Shown piece by piece: positions 42,897 through 53,865 of a stretch of 64,000 nucleotides of DNA. The translations under genes were made by a program, and so were the position numbers. The number at the start of each line of letters is the position of its first letter. Position 1 is the first letter of the stretch. This DNA comes from Mycobacterium sp. SMC-2 (lineage in GTDB: Bacteria; Actinomycetota; Actinomycetes; Mycobacteriales; Mycobacteriaceae), in assembly GCF_025263485.1 (NCBI RefSeq), contig NZ_CP079863.1:3968001-4032000 (forward strand), in the 5' to 3' direction. Under the pieces are notes generated by a model, which saw only the letters and a program-made list of their open reading frames with translations, made no database searches and was not told the DNA's origin.

Positions 42897-43976
42897 TCAA
42901 CGGTACCTTGCGGGACCGCTATTCCCGAGCCGCGCCGCGACCACCGATGCCAGACCCATGAGCTGATTGGCCGCGTCGGCCTGGGCCAGCCGCACCGATC
43001 CGGCGTGGTCGGCGATGGACAGGGCCGACATGATGCCCGCCGAACGCACCGTGGCGTTGTCCAGGCCCACCTGGCCGGCCAGCACGATCACCGGCAGTCC
43101 CCGCGGCCGGGCGGCGTCCGCGAGAAAGCCCACCACCTTGCCGTGCAGCGACTGCTCGTCGAAGCGGCCCTCCCCGGTGACGATCAGCTCCGCCATGTCC
43201 AGATCGGCGGCCAGTCGGGTGTGATGGGCGATGATCGCCGCGCCCGACTCGCACCGGCCGCCGAGGGCGAGCAGCCCGGCACCGATGCCGCCGGCCGCGG
43301 CCGCGCCCGGTTCGGAGCTCACGTCGCGGCCGGCGACCGCTTCCAGGATGAGCGCCCACGCCTGCAGGCGGACTTCCAGGGCCGCGACGGTGACCGTGTC
43401 GGCGCCCTTTTGCGGTCCGAAGACCCTGGCCGCGCCCCACGGTCCGAGCAGGGGGTACTCCGTGTCGGAGGCGGCGACGAGCTCCACGTTGGCCAGTTGG
43501 CGGCGGGCGGAATCCAGCCCGCCGAGTTCGGCGATCATGCCCTGCCCGCCGTCGGTGCACGCGCTGCCGCCAAGCCCGACCACGATGCGCGTCGCCCCCG
43601 CGCGCAGCGCCTCGGCGATTAGCTGCCCGACTCCCCTGCTGTGGGCGGCCATCGCGGTCTCCGGCGTGGGCGGACCGCCCAGCAGGGCCAGGCCGCACGC
43701 CTGCGCGCATTCCAGGTACGCAGTCGTCGTGGCGGGGTCGAACAACCATTCGGCCTCGACCATCGTCGACAGCGGCCCGGACACCCGCAGCCGTCGCGTC
43801 TTGCCCCCCAGCCGGCTGGCGAGCACCTTGACGAAGCCGGGGCCACCGTCGGACTGCGGGGCGACGATGAACCGATCCCCCGGTCGGCAACGGGTCCACC
43901 CGGTCGCGATTGCCGCCGCGGCCTCCACGGCCGTCATGGAATCGCCATAGCAATCCGGGGCGACCAGAACGACCAT
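42897..43976 (-). CDS. Glycerate kinase (GckA/GlxK family)
   Basis: ATP-dependent glycerate kinase of the class that phosphorylates D-glycerate, linking glyoxylate/serine metabolism to glycolysis. Begins [20 protein letters not shown], typical for the family's APDSFKGSL start; later blocks [30 protein letters not shown] and [14 protein letters not shown] are diagnostic. 359 residues from ATG 43976, as in M. tuberculosis Rv2205c (358). Starts further upstream (for example ATG 44048) would add a non-family extension. Convergent neighbours on the right; single-gene unit. Confidence 0.88.
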   Translation of the reverse strand: MVVLVAPDCYGDSMTAVEAAAAIATGWTRCRPGDRFIVAPQSDGGPGFVKVLASRLGGKTRRLRVSGPLSTMVEAEWLFDPATTTAYLECAQACGLALLGGPPTPETAMAAHSRGVGQLIAEALRAGATRIVVGLGGSACTDGGQGMIAELGGLDSARRQLANVELVAASDTEYPLLGPWGAARVFGPQKGADTVTVAALEVRLQAWALILEAVAGRDVSSEPGAAAAGGIGAGLLALGGRCESGAAIIAHHTRLAADLDMAELIVTGEGRFDEQSLHGKVVGFLADAARPRGLPVIVLAGQVGLDNATVRSAGIMSALSIADHAGSVRLAQADAANQLMGLASVVAARLGNSGPARYR

Positions 43977-44153
43977 GGCGGGCAACTGAAGACGGCCGGG
44001 GGCCAGGCCCAAGGCAGCATCATCCGAGGCCATCGACCCGTCATCCATTACAGGCAGCCGTTCATCACTGGTAAGAGTATGGCGAAGTGAGGCGCTGACG
44101 CAGGTCCAATAGCAAGGATTCCAAGGCAATTCCGAGACGGGCCATCAGCGAAG

Positions 44154-44159
44154 TAACCT
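44154..44159 (+). promoter_or_regulatory. -10 element for a leaderless DUF3043 transcript
   Basis: TAACCT followed by 7 nt and the GTG at 44167, the same hexamer and spacing as before the DnaQ-UvrC gene. Confidence 0.55.
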
Positions 44160-44166
44160 GGCCTCT

Positions 44167-44847
44167 GTGAAGTTGATGGGCCGTAAGAAAAGCCAGGACG
44201 AAGACCTCGACGAGGCCACCGCCGCGGTGGGCGCCGCCGGCGCCGAGACGACGCCGCGCGGTTCGCGTGGGACCAGCCCCAAGGGCCGGCCCACGCCCAA
44301 ACGCGACCAGGCGCGGCGCACCGCGCGGAAGGGTCCTGTCGCGCCCGCACCGATGACCGCGGCGGAGGCGCGGGCGCGCCGCAAATCGCTGGCCGGTCCC
44401 AAGCTCAGCCGCGAGGAGCGCAAGGCCGACCGGGCGGCCAACCGCGCCAAGATGGCGAACCGCCGGGAGCGCATGATGGCCGGCGAGGAGGCCTACCTGC
44501 TCCCGCGGGACCAGGGCCCGATCCGGCGCTACGTGCGCGACGTGGTGGACTCCCGGCGCAACCTGCTCGGCCTGTTCATGCCGGCAACGCTGTTCCTGAT
44601 GTTCGCCATGTTCACCACCCCGCAGCTGCAGCTCTACGTCTCCCCGGCGATGCTGCTGCTGATGGGCGTGATGATGGCCGACGGGCTGCTCCTGGGCCGC
44701 AAGGTGAGCAAGCTGGTGGACGCCAAGTTCCCCGACAACACCGAAAGCCGTTGGAAGCTGGGCCTGTACGCCGCAAGCCGGGCATCGCAGATGCGACGGT
44801 TGCGGACGCCGCGGCCCCAAGTCCAGCGCGGCGCGAATGTTGCTTAG
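44167..44847 (+). CDS. DUF3043 membrane protein (Rv2206 type)
   Basis: 226-residue protein with a long Lys/Arg-rich cytoplasmic N-terminus (to about 120) and two membrane helices (about 137-152 and 160-178) in [17 protein letters not shown] and [16 protein letters not shown], followed by a basic C-terminus [20 protein letters not shown]. The conserved [18 protein letters not shown] before the helices marks the DUF3043 family. Function unknown; I recall homologues next to cobalamin genes in other actinobacteria as here. GTG start set by the leaderless promoter. cobU begins 27 nt after its stop, so they may be co-transcribed. Confidence 0.85.
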   Translation: MKLMGRKKSQDEDLDEATAAVGAAGAETTPRGSRGTSPKGRPTPKRDQARRTARKGPVAPAPMTAAEARARRKSLAGPKLSREERKADRAANRAKMANRRERMMAGEEAYLLPRDQGPIRRYVRDVVDSRRNLLGLFMPATLFLMFAMFTTPQLQLYVSPAMLLLMGVMMADGLLLGRKVSKLVDAKFPDNTESRWKLGLYAASRASQMRRLRTPRPQVQRGANVA

Positions 44848-44874
44848 GCGTCGCCGGAAAGCCGCCTGAGCGCG

Positions 44875-45411
44875 GTGCGCACGCTGGTGCTCGGCGGGAT
44901 CAGGTCGGGCAAATCCCGGTGGGCGGAGGAGGCCATCGCCGACGCGGTGCCCGCCGGCCACCCGGTTTGCTACCTGGCCCCCGGGCCGACCGGTGCGGGC
45001 GACGCGGCCTGGGCGGACCGGGTCGCCGAGCACCGCAGCCGCCGACCCGGGCATTGGTCGACGGTCGAAACCGAAGACATCGCAAGCCGGCTGCGCGGGT
45101 CGCCGAACACGCCGACGCTCGTCGACGACCTGGGCACCTGGCTGACCGGCACGCTGGACCGGCACCGCGGGTGGGACGGCGGGTCGGTGGCGGCGCCGGT
45201 CCGCGACTTGCTCGCCGCCGTCGGCGCATTCGGCTCCACGCTGGTGCTAGTCAGCCCCGAGGTCGGGTTGGCCGTCGTCCCGGCCACCGCGTCCGGGCGG
45301 CGGTTCGCCGACGAACTGGGCAGCCTCAACCAGCGCGTCGCCGAGCTCTGCGACCGGGTAGTGCTGGTGGTGGCCGGGCAGGCGGTGCCGATCAAGCCGC
45401 CGGGGACCTGA
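44875..45411 (+). CDS. cobU: Adenosylcobinamide kinase / adenosylcobinamide-phosphate guanylyltransferase
   Basis: Bifunctional enzyme that phosphorylates adenosylcobinamide and then adds GMP, activating it for nucleotide-loop assembly of cobalamin. 178 residues with the P-loop [15 protein letters not shown] at the N-terminus, the VDDLGTWL block and the C-terminal [23 protein letters not shown], all CobU signatures. The GTG start has no strong ribosome-binding site. Its stop overlaps cobT (TGATG). In M. tuberculosis cobU is recalled as Rv0254c, far from cobT-cobS; here it is operonic with them as in M. smegmatis. Confidence 0.9.
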   Translation: MRTLVLGGIRSGKSRWAEEAIADAVPAGHPVCYLAPGPTGAGDAAWADRVAEHRSRRPGHWSTVETEDIASRLRGSPNTPTLVDDLGTWLTGTLDRHRGWDGGSVAAPVRDLLAAVGAFGSTLVLVSPEVGLAVVPATASGRRFADELGSLNQRVAELCDRVVLVVAGQAVPIKPPGT

Positions 45412-46463
45412 TGGAATTCGCGCCGATATCGCCGCCCGATGCGGGCGTCGCCGCCGCCGCCCGCGCCCGCCAGGACACCCTGACCAAGCCCAGGGGTGCG
45501 CTGGGCCGCCTCGAGGACCTGTCGGTGTGGGTCGCGTCGTGTCAAGCGCAATGCCCCCCAAGGCAATTCGAGCGCGCACGGGTGGTGGTGTTCGCCGGCG
45601 ACCACGGTGTCGCCCGGTCCGGGGTGTCGGCCTACCCGCCGGAGGTGACCGCTCAGATGGTGGCCAACTTCGATGCCGGCGGCGCGGCGATCAATGCGCT
45701 GGCCGATATCGCGGGCGCGACGGTGCGTGTCGCGGACCTGGCGGTGGCGGGCGATGCGCTGACGGACCGGATCGGCGCCCACAAGGTGCGGCGCGGCAGC
45801 GGCGACATCACCGTCGAGGACGCGCTGACCGGCGACGAGGCCGTCGCGGCGATCGCCGCGGGCCGGGACATCGCCGACGAGGAGGTCGACGCCGGCGCCG
45901 ACCTGCTGATCGCCGGGGACATGGGGATCGGGAACACGACCCCGTCCGCGGTGTTGGTGGCGGCGCTGACGAACGCCGAGCCGGTCGCGGTGGTGGGCTT
46001 CGGCAGCGGGGTCGACGACGCGGGATGGGCGCGCAAGACGGCCGCGGTGCGCGATGCGCTGTTCCGGACGCGGCTGGTGCTGCCGGACCCGGTGGCGTTG
46101 CTGCGCTGCGCCGGCGGCGCCGACCTGGCCGCGATGGCGGGCTTCTGCGCGCAGGCCGCCGCGCGGCGCACCCCGCTGCTGCTCGACGGGATGGCGGTGG
46201 CGGCCGCCGCGTTGGTCGCCGAGCGGCTGGCGCCCGGCGCCCGGCTGTGGTGGCAGGCCGGTCACCGGTCCACCGAGCCCGGTCATGCCCTGGCGCTGAC
46301 CGAGCTCGGCCTGGAGCCGATTCTGGACCTGCGGATGCGGCTCGGCGAGGGAAGCGGCGCCGCGCTGGCGCTGCCGGTGCTGCGCGCCGCGGTGGCGACC
46401 TTGTCGTCGATGGCCACGTTCACCCAGGCCGGTGTGTCCGACCAGTCCGCTCCTCCGTCGTGA
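45411..46463 (+). CDS. cobT: Nicotinate-nucleotide--dimethylbenzimidazole phosphoribosyltransferase
   Basis: CobT activates the lower-ligand base (5,6-dimethylbenzimidazole) by moving phosphoribose from nicotinate mononucleotide, giving alpha-ribazole phosphate. 350 residues; conserved blocks include [40 protein letters not shown] and, near the end, [11 protein letters not shown] with Glu313, equivalent to the catalytic base Glu317 of the Salmonella enzyme. ATG overlaps the cobU stop and its own stop overlaps cobS (TGATG), so cobU-cobT-cobS are translationally coupled. Confidence 0.93.
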   Translation: MEFAPISPPDAGVAAAARARQDTLTKPRGALGRLEDLSVWVASCQAQCPPRQFERARVVVFAGDHGVARSGVSAYPPEVTAQMVANFDAGGAAINALADIAGATVRVADLAVAGDALTDRIGAHKVRRGSGDITVEDALTGDEAVAAIAAGRDIADEEVDAGADLLIAGDMGIGNTTPSAVLVAALTNAEPVAVVGFGSGVDDAGWARKTAAVRDALFRTRLVLPDPVALLRCAGGADLAAMAGFCAQAAARRTPLLLDGMAVAAAALVAERLAPGARLWWQAGHRSTEPGHALALTELGLEPILDLRMRLGEGSGAALALPVLRAAVATLSSMATFTQAGVSDQSAPPS

Positions 46464-47218
46464 TGCGTTCGCTGGCAACGGCTTTCGCGTTCGGTACGAT
46501 CCTGCCCATCCCGCGTTGTCAGGACGCGCCGCTGGGCCGCGGCGCGATGACGGCGCTGCCGGTGGTGGGCGCCGCCCTGGGTGCGTTGGCCGCCGCGGTG
46601 ACGTGGGGCGGGGCTCACGCGTTCGGCCCGTCCAGTCCGCTGTCCGGCCTGCTCGCCGTCGCGGCGCTGCTGCTGGCGACCCGCGCCCTGCACGTCGATG
46701 GTGTCGCCGATACGGCCGACGGGCTGGGCTGTTACGGGCCGCCCGAGCGCGCCCTGGCGGTGATGCGCGACGGGTCGAGCGGACCGTTCGGGGCGGCGGC
46801 CGTCGTCGTGGTGATCGCGCTGCAGGGGCTGGCCTTCGCGGCGCTCGGGGCGGCGGGCAGGCCGGGGCTCGTCGGCGTCGCCGTGGCGGTCGTCGCCGGC
46901 CGGGTCGCCGCGGTGCTGGCCACCCGCCGGTCGGTGCCGGCGGCGGCGGGCAGCGCCCTGGGCGCGCGGGTCGCCGGCAGCCAGCCGGTGATCGCGGTAG
47001 CGGCCTGGGTCGCGGCGCTGCTCGTCGCTGCGCTGGCGGCCGGACCGCGGCCGTGGCAGGGGCCGGTGGCGGTGCTGGCGGGGCTGTGCTGCGCGGCGGT
47101 ATTGGTGCGGCACTGCGTGCGACGATTCGGCGGCATCACCGGCGACGTGCTGGGTGCCGCCATCGAGCTGACCACGACGGTGAGCGCCGTGGCGCTCGCG
47201 GCATTGGTGCGGTTCTAG
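46463..47218 (+). CDS. cobS: Adenosylcobinamide-GDP ribazoletransferase (cobalamin synthase)
   Basis: Membrane enzyme joining adenosylcobinamide-GDP to alpha-ribazole (phosphate) in the last stage of cobalamin synthesis. 251 residues with six or more hydrophobic helices; the motif [15 protein letters not shown] with its conserved acidic residues and the [10 protein letters not shown] block identify CobS. ATG 46463 shares its A with the cobT stop; a GTG one codon earlier, matching the MMRSL start of M. tuberculosis CobS (Rv2208), is an equal alternative. Followed by a hairpin and the convergent ilvE. Confidence 0.92.
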   Translation: MRSLATAFAFGTILPIPRCQDAPLGRGAMTALPVVGAALGALAAAVTWGGAHAFGPSSPLSGLLAVAALLLATRALHVDGVADTADGLGCYGPPERALAVMRDGSSGPFGAAAVVVVIALQGLAFAALGAAGRPGLVGVAVAVVAGRVAAVLATRRSVPAAAGSALGARVAGSQPVIAVAAWVAALLVAALAAGPRPWQGPVAVLAGLCCAAVLVRHCVRRFGGITGDVLGAAIELTTTVSAVALAALVRF

Positions 47219-47224
47219 GTGCGC

Positions 47225-47244
47225 GCGCCCGGCCAGCCGGGCGC
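47225..47244. terminator. GC-rich hairpin between cobS and ilvE
   Basis: Perfect 9-bp arms GCGCCCGGC (47225-47233) and GCCGGGCGC (47236-47244) around 2 nt. It sits 7 nt after cobS and is followed by a tandem CCCGGCTG pair. No T-run on either strand, so it is at best a GC-rich terminator or stem common to both convergent genes. Confidence 0.4.
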
Positions 47245-47285
47245 TCGGGCCCGGCTGCCCGGCTGGACGGGCATTCGGGCGGAAC

Positions 47286-48392
47286 TCAGCCCAGCCGGGC
47301 CATCCAGCCGTGGGTGTCGGCGAAGGTCCCCCGCTGGATCCCGGTCAGCGTGTCGCGCAGCGCCATCGTCACCTCACCGGGCTGGCCGTCGGCGATTGTG
47401 AACTCGGTATCGCCGTACTTCACGGTCGAGATGGGGGTGATGACGGCGGCGGTACCGCAGGCGAAGACCTCGGTGATCTCGCCGGCGGCGGCCTTCTTCT
47501 GCCATTCGTCGATGTCGATCTTGCGTTCCTCGACGGCGAATCCGGCGTCAATCGCCAACTGCAGCAACGAATCCCGGGTGATCCCCGGCAACAACGAGCC
47601 GGACAACTCGGGGGTGACCAACCGCGCCGACCCGCCGCTGCCGAACACGAAGAAGATGTTCATGCCGCCCATCTCTTCGACGAAGCGGCGCTCGACGGCG
47701 TCCAGCCACACCACCTGGTCGCACCCGTGCGCGGCGGACTCGGCCTGCGCCAGCAGGGAGGCGGCGTAGTTGCCGCCGAACTTGGCCGCGCCCGTGCCGC
47801 CCGGGCTCGCGCGCACGTACTCCGTCGACACCCAGACAGTGACCGGGTTGATGCCGCCCTTGAAGTACGCCCCGGCCGGCGACGCGATCAGCAGGTAGCG
47901 GTACTGCTTGGACGGCCGTACGCCCAGTCCGGGCTCAGTGGCGATGATGAACGGGCGCAGATACAACGCCTCTTCGCCCCCGGCGGCCGGAACCCAGGGC
48001 TTGTCGACGGCGATGAGTTGACACAGTGATCCCATGAACAGTTCGTCGGGCAGTTCGGGCATCGCGAGCCGCCGCGCCGACGACCGCAGCCGCGCGGCGT
48101 TGGCCTCGGCGCGGAACGACACGATCGAGCCATCCGCCCAGCGGTACGCCTTGAGCCCTTCGAAGATCTCCTGCGCGTAGTGCAGCACGATCGCCGACGG
48201 GTCGAGCTCTATCGGGCCGTACGGAATGACGCGCGCGTTGTGCCAGCCCCGCCCGTCGTCGTAGTCGATCGACACCATGTGGTCGGTGAAGTATTTGCCG
48301 AAACCGGGCTCGGCCAGGATGGATTCACGTTCGGCGTCGGTCTTGGGGTTGGCCGAGCGCGAAACCGTGAACTCAAGCGAGCCGCTGGTCAT
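47286..48392 (-). CDS. ilvE: Branched-chain amino acid aminotransferase IlvE
   Basis: PLP-dependent transaminase for the last step of leucine, isoleucine and valine synthesis. 368 residues, the same as M. tuberculosis IlvE (Rv2210c). PLP-binding Lys204 lies in [15 protein letters not shown]; other blocks are [14 protein letters not shown] and [12 protein letters not shown], typical of fold-type IV. Start ATG 48392 ([11 protein letters not shown]) matches the orthologue; the open frame continues 44 codons upstream. Downstream neighbour of gcvT on the same strand, 52 nt apart. Confidence 0.94.
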   Translation of the reverse strand: MTSGSLEFTVSRSANPKTDAERESILAEPGFGKYFTDHMVSIDYDDGRGWHNARVIPYGPIELDPSAIVLHYAQEIFEGLKAYRWADGSIVSFRAEANAARLRSSARRLAMPELPDELFMGSLCQLIAVDKPWVPAAGGEEALYLRPFIIATEPGLGVRPSKQYRYLLIASPAGAYFKGGINPVTVWVSTEYVRASPGGTGAAKFGGNYAASLLAQAESAAHGCDQVVWLDAVERRFVEEMGGMNIFFVFGSGGSARLVTPELSGSLLPGITRDSLLQLAIDAGFAVEERKIDIDEWQKKAAAGEITEVFACGTAAVITPISTVKYGDTEFTIADGQPGEVTMALRDTLTGIQRGTFADTHGWMARLG

Positions 48393-48444
48393 GGGGCTGA
48401 TTGTATATCCGCCTGGGAACGGGCTTTTCACTGAACCGGCGGCA

Positions 48445-49542
48445 CTAGCGGGTTTTCGCTTCGACGAAGGGCGGCCGAACGACTTCGCACTCCGCGGCGC
48501 GCCCGCGGATGTCGACGGTGACACGCTGGCCGTCCTCGACTCCGGCGCCCGTGTCGATCAGCGCCAGCCCGATGCCGGCTTGCAGCGTCGGGGAGAACGT
48601 CCCCGACGTGGTGACCCCGACCGGCGTCTGGCCGGCGAGCACCGTCAGGCCGGGGCGCAGCACGCCGCGGCCGACCATCCGCAGCCCGCGCAGCAGCCGT
48701 CGCGGTCCCGCCGCCTTCTCCGCCAGCAGCGCATCCCGGCCGAAGAACGCGTCCTTCTTCCAGCCGATCGCCCAGCCGCAGCGGGCCTGCAGCGGCGAAA
48801 TGTCCAGCGCCAGTTCATGCCCGTGCAGCGGATAGCCCATCTCGGTGCGCAGCGTGTCGCGGGCGCCCAGGCCGGCGGGCTCGCCGCCGGCGGCGCCGAC
48901 CGCCGCGACCAGCGCGTCGAACACCACACCCGCGGAATCCCACGGCGGCAGCAGCTCGTAGCCGTGCTCTCCGGTGTATCCGGTCCGGCACACCCGCACC
49001 GGCACCCCCACGTACGAGGCGTCGGCGTAGCCCATGTAGTCCATGTCGGCCGGCAGTCCCAGCCCACCGAGCACGTCCGCCGATCGCGGGCCCTGCACCG
49101 CCAGTACCGCGTAGGAGCGATGCTCGTTGGTGATGGTCAACCCGGGCCCGGCGGCCGCCCGCAACGCCTCGACCACCGCGGCGGTGTTGGCCGCGTTGGG
49201 CACCAGGAAGATCTCGTCGTCGGCGACGTAGTAGGCGATCAAGTCGTCGATGACGCCGCCGGATTCGTTGCAGCACAACGTGTATTGGGCCTTGCCAGGC
49301 CCGATGCGGCTCAAGTCGTTGGTGAGCGTCGAGTTGACGAATTCGGCGGCACCCGGCCCGCGCACAAGCGCCTTGCCGAGGTGGCTGACGTCGAACAGGC
49401 CGACGGCGTTGCGGGTGGCGTTGTGCTCGCTGACGGTCCCGGCGTACGCCACGGGCATCAGCCAGCCGCCGAACTCAGCGAAACTGGCCCCCAAGTCGCG
49501 GTGGCGGTCTTCCAACGGGCCATGCTGTAGGTCATCGGTCAC
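48445..49542 (-). CDS. gcvT: Glycine cleavage system T protein (aminomethyltransferase)
   Basis: THF-dependent aminomethyltransferase releasing ammonia and 5,10-methylene-THF from the aminomethyl group on H-protein. 365 residues, close to M. tuberculosis GcvT (Rv2211c). Seen: [22 protein letters not shown], the [14 protein letters not shown] block, and the C-terminal barrel with [13 protein letters not shown]. The folate-binding Asp region is intact. GTG start at 49542. Divergent from the adenylyl cyclase gene 41 nt away; gcvP and gcvH are not in the window. Confidence 0.92.
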   Translation of the reverse strand: MTDDLQHGPLEDRHRDLGASFAEFGGWLMPVAYAGTVSEHNATRNAVGLFDVSHLGKALVRGPGAAEFVNSTLTNDLSRIGPGKAQYTLCCNESGGVIDDLIAYYVADDEIFLVPNAANTAAVVEALRAAAGPGLTITNEHRSYAVLAVQGPRSADVLGGLGLPADMDYMGYADASYVGVPVRVCRTGYTGEHGYELLPPWDSAGVVFDALVAAVGAAGGEPAGLGARDTLRTEMGYPLHGHELALDISPLQARCGWAIGWKKDAFFGRDALLAEKAAGPRRLLRGLRMVGRGVLRPGLTVLAGQTPVGVTTSGTFSPTLQAGIGLALIDTGAGVEDGQRVTVDIRGRAAECEVVRPPFVEAKTR

Positions 49543-49583
49543 GACGGTTCACCCTAATCCCGCGTGCTGGCACACTTGGGCGG

Positions 49584-50708
49584 GTGGTCGATTCTCCCGA
49601 CTTCGACGCGCTCGAGGCTGCCGGAATCGCTAATGCGCGCGAGCGCGGCGACCTGATCAAGTACCTGGGCGAACTCGGCTTCACCGTCGACGAAATGGTG
49701 GAAGCCGAGCAGCGCGGACGGCTGTTCGGGCTTGCCGGCGACGTCCTGCAATGGTCGGGCCGCCCGATCCACACGATGGCGACCGCGGCCGAACAACTCG
49801 GCCTGTCGCCCGATGAAGTGGCCCACGCGTGGGGTCTGCTCGGCCTCACGGTCGCGGGGCCGGACGTTCCGGCGCTGAGCCAGGCCGACGTCGACGCGCT
49901 GGGGACCTGGGTCGCAATGAAGACGGTGGTGGGCGAGGACGGCGCGTTCGGGCTGCTGCGGGTGCTCGGCGCGGCGATGGCCCGGCTCGCGGAGGCCGAG
50001 TCAACGGCGATCCGGGCCGGGACGCCGGACATCCAGATGACCTACACCAACGACGAGCTCGCCACGGCGCAGGCGTACCGCGCCGTCGCGGAGTTCGTCC
50101 CCCGGATTTCCGCGCTGATCGACGTCGTTCACCGCCACCATCTGACCGGCGCCCGAACCCATTTCGAAGGCGTCCTTCGCGACGCCTCGGAAAGTGTGGT
50201 GTGCGGCATCGGTTTCGCGGACCTGTCCGGCTTCACCGTGCTCACCCACGCGCTTACCCCCGCGCAGCTTTCGAATTTGCTCAACGAGTTCGCCGGAACC
50301 GTGGCAGACGTGGTGCATCGCGATGGCGGTCGGGTGGTCAAATTCATCGGCGACGAGGTGATGTGGGTGAGCGCGTCGCCCGAGCGCCTCGCCCGGGCGG
50401 CGGCCGACCTGGTCAACCATCCGCGGGCGCGCGAGGAGGGCCTGCGGGTCCGTGCCGGCCTGGCGTACGGCGCCGTGCTGGCGATCAACGGGGACTACTT
50501 CGGCAGTCCGGTCAACCTGGCGGCGCGTCTGGTCGGGGCGGCGGCGCCCTGCCAGATCCTCGCCGATCCGGCCCTGCACGAGCAGGTGCCGGACTGGCCG
50601 GCGATCCCCCGTGGCCCGTTTGACCTCAAAGGTTTCGACGCGCCGATCGTCGCCTTCGAGCTGGACGGTTGGGGCGCCGCCGAGCTCGGCGCGGGCTCCG
50701 GCGATTAG
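49584..50708 (+). CDS. Class III adenylyl cyclase with N-terminal regulatory domain (Rv2212 type)
   Basis: Cytoplasmic adenylyl cyclase of 374 residues. The N-terminal half (about 1-195) is an all-helical autoinhibitory/pH-sensing domain like Rv1264 and Rv2212. The catalytic domain has metal-binding Asp in GFADLSGFTVL and in FIGDEVMW and the transition-state Asn/Arg in VNLAARL, consistent with an active enzyme. The M. tuberculosis orthologue is activated by fatty acids and acidic pH (recalled). The GTG at 49584 is the first start after a 41-nt gap; an SD is weak. pepB begins 11 nt downstream, so the two are likely in one transcript. Confidence 0.88.
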   Translation: MVDSPDFDALEAAGIANARERGDLIKYLGELGFTVDEMVEAEQRGRLFGLAGDVLQWSGRPIHTMATAAEQLGLSPDEVAHAWGLLGLTVAGPDVPALSQADVDALGTWVAMKTVVGEDGAFGLLRVLGAAMARLAEAESTAIRAGTPDIQMTYTNDELATAQAYRAVAEFVPRISALIDVVHRHHLTGARTHFEGVLRDASESVVCGIGFADLSGFTVLTHALTPAQLSNLLNEFAGTVADVVHRDGGRVVKFIGDEVMWVSASPERLARAAADLVNHPRAREEGLRVRAGLAYGAVLAINGDYFGSPVNLAARLVGAAAPCQILADPALHEQVPDWPAIPRGPFDLKGFDAPIVAFELDGWGAAELGAGSGD

Positions 50709-50719
50709 GGTAACTGCCC

Positions 50720-52267
50720 GTGGCCACCGAATTGACCTATGAAAGCCCCTCCGTAAACGTCGCCGCGTCGCTGCCGAAACGCCGGGCGGGCTCTTCGGTA
50801 TTGATCGTGCCGATCGTCTCGACCGGCGACGAGGACCGGCCGGGGGCGGCGCTTGCCCCGGGCGGGTCGATGCTGCCGGCCGACGCTGTCACCGAGATCG
50901 AATCCGGCCTGCGCGCATTGGACGCCACCGGCGGCAGTGAGCAGGTCCACCGCCTGGTGGTGCCGTCGCTGCCGGTGTCCAGCGTGCTGACGATCGGCCT
51001 GGGTAAACCGCGACCGGAGTGGCCCGCCGACACGATCCGTCGGGCCGCCGGTGCGGCGGCGCGGTCGCTGGGCACCGCCGAGGCGGTGATCACGACGCTG
51101 GGCGAGCTGCCCGGTGACGACGTCTGCTCGGCGGCCGTCGAGGGACTGATCCTGGGCAGCTACCGGTTCACCGAGTTCCGCAGCGGCAAGACGGCGCCGA
51201 AAGACAAAGGGCTGCGCAGGATCACAGTGCTGTCCGCCTCGAAGGACGCCAAAGCGGCCAGCGCGCACGGCGCCGCCGTGGCGACCGCGGTGGCCACCGC
51301 TCGCGACTTCGTCAACACGCCGCCGAGTCACCTCTTTCCCGCCGAATTTTCCCGGCGCGCAAGGGCTTTGGGTGAATCGGTAGGCCTCGAGGTGGAGGTG
51401 CTCGACGATAAGGCGCTACAGAAGGCCGGCTACGGCGGCGTGCTCGGCGTCGGCCAGGGCTCGTCGCGGCCGCCGCGGCTGGTGCGGCTGACCCACCGGG
51501 GTTCGAAGCTGGCCAAGAAGCCCAAGCAGGCGAAGAAAGTGGCGCTGGTCGGCAAGGGCATCACGTTCGACACCGGCGGCATCTCGATCAAGCCGGCGGC
51601 GTCGATGCACCACATGACCTCGGACATGGGCGGGGCGGCCGCGGTCATCGCCACGGTGACGCTGGCCGCGCAGCTGCGGTTGCCGATCGACGTCATCGCC
51701 ACGGTGCCGATGGCCGAGAACATGCCGTCGGGCACCGCGCAGCGGCCCGGTGACGTGCTGACGCAGTACGGCGGAATCACCGTCGAGGTGCAGAACACCG
51801 ACGCCGAGGGCCGGCTGATCCTGGCCGACGCCATCGTGCGCGCGTGTGAGGACCACCCGGACTACCTGATCGAGACGTCCACGTTGACCGGCGCCCAGAC
51901 GGTGGCGTTGGGCGCCCGGATCCCCGGGGTGATGGGCAGCGACGAGTTCCGCGACCGGGTCGCCGCGATCTCGCAGCGGGTGGGCGAGAACGGCTGGCCG
52001 ATGCCGCTGCCCGACGAACTCAAGGATGACCTGAAGTCGACAGTGGCCGACCTGTCCAACATCAGCGGCCAGCGCTTCGCCGGCATGCTGGTGGCGGGGG
52101 TTTTCCTGCGCGAGTTCGTCGCCGACGGGGTGGGCTGGGCGCACATTGACGTGGCCGGCCCGGCGTACAACACCGGCAGCCCGTGGGGGTACACGCCCAA
52201 GGGCGGCACCGGCGTGCCGACCCGCACCATGTTCGCGGTGCTCGAGGACATCGCCGAAAAGGGCTAG
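50720..52267 (+). CDS. pepB: Leucyl aminopeptidase PepB (M17 family)
   Basis: Cytoplasmic hexameric, two-metal aminopeptidase. 515 residues, identical in length to M. tuberculosis PepB (Rv2213). The M17 signature [13 protein letters not shown] contributes metal-binding Asp and Glu; [15 protein letters not shown] supplies the catalytic Lys and another Asp, and the [17 protein letters not shown] block is present. GTG start at 50720, 11 nt after the cyclase stop. Ends in a CTAG shared with the convergent FAD oxidoreductase gene. Confidence 0.93.
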   Translation: MATELTYESPSVNVAASLPKRRAGSSVLIVPIVSTGDEDRPGAALAPGGSMLPADAVTEIESGLRALDATGGSEQVHRLVVPSLPVSSVLTIGLGKPRPEWPADTIRRAAGAAARSLGTAEAVITTLGELPGDDVCSAAVEGLILGSYRFTEFRSGKTAPKDKGLRRITVLSASKDAKAASAHGAAVATAVATARDFVNTPPSHLFPAEFSRRARALGESVGLEVEVLDDKALQKAGYGGVLGVGQGSSRPPRLVRLTHRGSKLAKKPKQAKKVALVGKGITFDTGGISIKPAASMHHMTSDMGGAAAVIATVTLAAQLRLPIDVIATVPMAENMPSGTAQRPGDVLTQYGGITVEVQNTDAEGRLILADAIVRACEDHPDYLIETSTLTGAQTVALGARIPGVMGSDEFRDRVAAISQRVGENGWPMPLPDELKDDLKSTVADLSNISGQRFAGMLVAGVFLREFVADGVGWAHIDVAGPAYNTGSPWGYTPKGGTGVPTRTMFAVLEDIAEKG

Positions 52268-53865
52268 CGCTTCCCCGTCGTCAGCGAGAAGACGGCCCGT
52301 TTCACCGTGCGGCGCGGCCAGCCCGTGATCCCGTGGGCGGCCAGCGCCGCGTTGGCCGCGTTGCGCCCGCAGGCGCCGTGCACGGAGCCGCCCGGGGTCG
52401 CCGACGCGCTGCCCAGATATAGCCCCTGCACCGGGGTTTCGGCCCGCCCCATGCCGGGCGCCGGGCGAAAGATCAGCATCTGCTGCAATTGCGCGGTGCC
52501 GCCGTTGAGCGCGCCCAGGTGCAGGTTGGCGTCGCTGGCCTCCAGGTCGGAGGGGCGTTGCACGAACCGGTCGATGATCGCCGAACCGAAACCCGGCGCG
52601 TGTTCCTCGATGACCCGGTCCACCGCTTCGGCGAGCCGCTCGGCCGACGCGTCGTCGGCGACGTTGCGGGGCAAATGCGTGTAAGCCCAGACGCTTTCGG
52701 TGCCCGCCGGCGATCTGCTCGGGTCGGCCGTGGTGGTCTGCCCCAACAACATGAACGGGTGCTCGGGCACCACCCGGGTGTTCAGGTCGGCCATCCAGCG
52801 GACCAGCCCGTCACCGTCGGCGCCCAGATGGACGGTGCCCACGCCCTGCAGGCGCTTCGCCCGCCAGGGGATGCGCCCGTTGAGCGAGTAATTGACCTTC
52901 ACCACCGGCGGATCCCACACGAAGTGCTCCAGGTCGCGGCGCAGCTTGGGTGGCACCGCGTTCGCGGGCAGCATGTCGCAGAACAATCGCGGCGCCGTCA
53001 CGTCGGCGACGATCGCCCGGCGAGCGGCGACGGTGCGCCCCCCGACCGTCGTCACCCCGATCGCGCGGCCACCCCGCACCTGGATGTGGGAAACGTTCTG
53101 GTTGCACTCGATTCGCGCACCCGCGGAGCGGGCTCGACTGACCAGCGCGGCCGTCAATTGTCCCGAACCCCCGACCGGCACCGGCCAGCCGCAATCCTGG
53201 GCCAGCATCGTCATCAGGAATCCCATGGCGCCGCTGATGGGCGCATCCGGCGGGACGTCGGCGTGCATTGCGTTGCCCAGCAACATCACTCGCGGCGCCT
53301 CACCGGTGAACAGTTCACCGGCCATTGCGTTGGCCGGCTGCACCAGCAGACGCGCCACCCGGAGCGCCTCGGAGGTGCCGAGTTTGGTCACCAGCCGCAT
53401 CAGCGGGCGCACGGGCGGGAACGGCGCCAGCATGGCGTCCAGCAGCGGCGACTTGATCCGCTGCCACAAATCCACCAGCCGCCACCAGTTCTCGCCGTCG
53501 GCCGGCTCCCGGCGCGCGAATTCCGTTGCGGTGCGCGCCGGGTCGCGGTAGACGATGGGCGGGTCGTCGTCGGTCGCGCTGCGCGGATGCCCGACCACCG
53601 CGGGCGCGTGCGACCAGCGCAGGCCGTGGTCCGCAAGCTCGAGCGCCGCGATCGCCGGTGAGGCCACCGTCATCGGGTAATACGAGCTGAACAGGTCGGT
53701 GATGTAGCCCGGCGTCAGCTCGGCGCTGCGGACGGCGCCGCCGGGTTCCGGCTGGGCCTCGAGCACCAGCACGTCCCAGCCCGCGTCGGCCAGCATCGAG
53801 GCGGCAACCAGCCCGTGGTGTCCCGCCCCGATGACGACGGCGTCGGCGGTGTCGGGCACGCTCAC
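52264..53865 (-). CDS. FAD-dependent phytoene dehydrogenase-like oxidoreductase
   Basis: Amine oxidase/CrtI-like flavoprotein of 533 residues. The N-terminal dinucleotide-binding motif [23 protein letters not shown] followed by [14 protein letters not shown] is a Rossmann FAD site, and the C-terminal [23 protein letters not shown] is the second FAD-contacting block of phytoene desaturase-like proteins. Substrate unknown. GTG start overlaps the upstream SRPBCC stop in GTGA, so the two are translationally coupled; a frame running past this start into the SRPBCC gene is not a fusion. I do not recall the gene in this interval in H37Rv, where pepB is followed by ephD. Confidence 0.83.
   Translation of the reverse strand: MSVPDTADAVVIGAGHHGLVAASMLADAGWDVLVLEAQPEPGGAVRSAELTPGYITDLFSSYYPMTVASPAIAALELADHGLRWSHAPAVVGHPRSATDDDPPIVYRDPARTATEFARREPADGENWWRLVDLWQRIKSPLLDAMLAPFPPVRPLMRLVTKLGTSEALRVARLLVQPANAMAGELFTGEAPRVMLLGNAMHADVPPDAPISGAMGFLMTMLAQDCGWPVPVGGSGQLTAALVSRARSAGARIECNQNVSHIQVRGGRAIGVTTVGGRTVAARRAIVADVTAPRLFCDMLPANAVPPKLRRDLEHFVWDPPVVKVNYSLNGRIPWRAKRLQGVGTVHLGADGDGLVRWMADLNTRVVPEHPFMLLGQTTTADPSRSPAGTESVWAYTHLPRNVADDASAERLAEAVDRVIEEHAPGFGSAIIDRFVQRPSDLEASDANLHLGALNGGTAQLQQMLIFRPAPGMGRAETPVQGLYLGSASATPGGSVHGACGRNAANAALAAHGITGWPRRTVKRAVFSLTTGKR

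Noticed and set aside
44848..44874. Cobalamin riboswitch before cobU
   Set aside because: Only 27 nt separate cobU from the preceding gene, far too little, and no B12-box is seen upstream.
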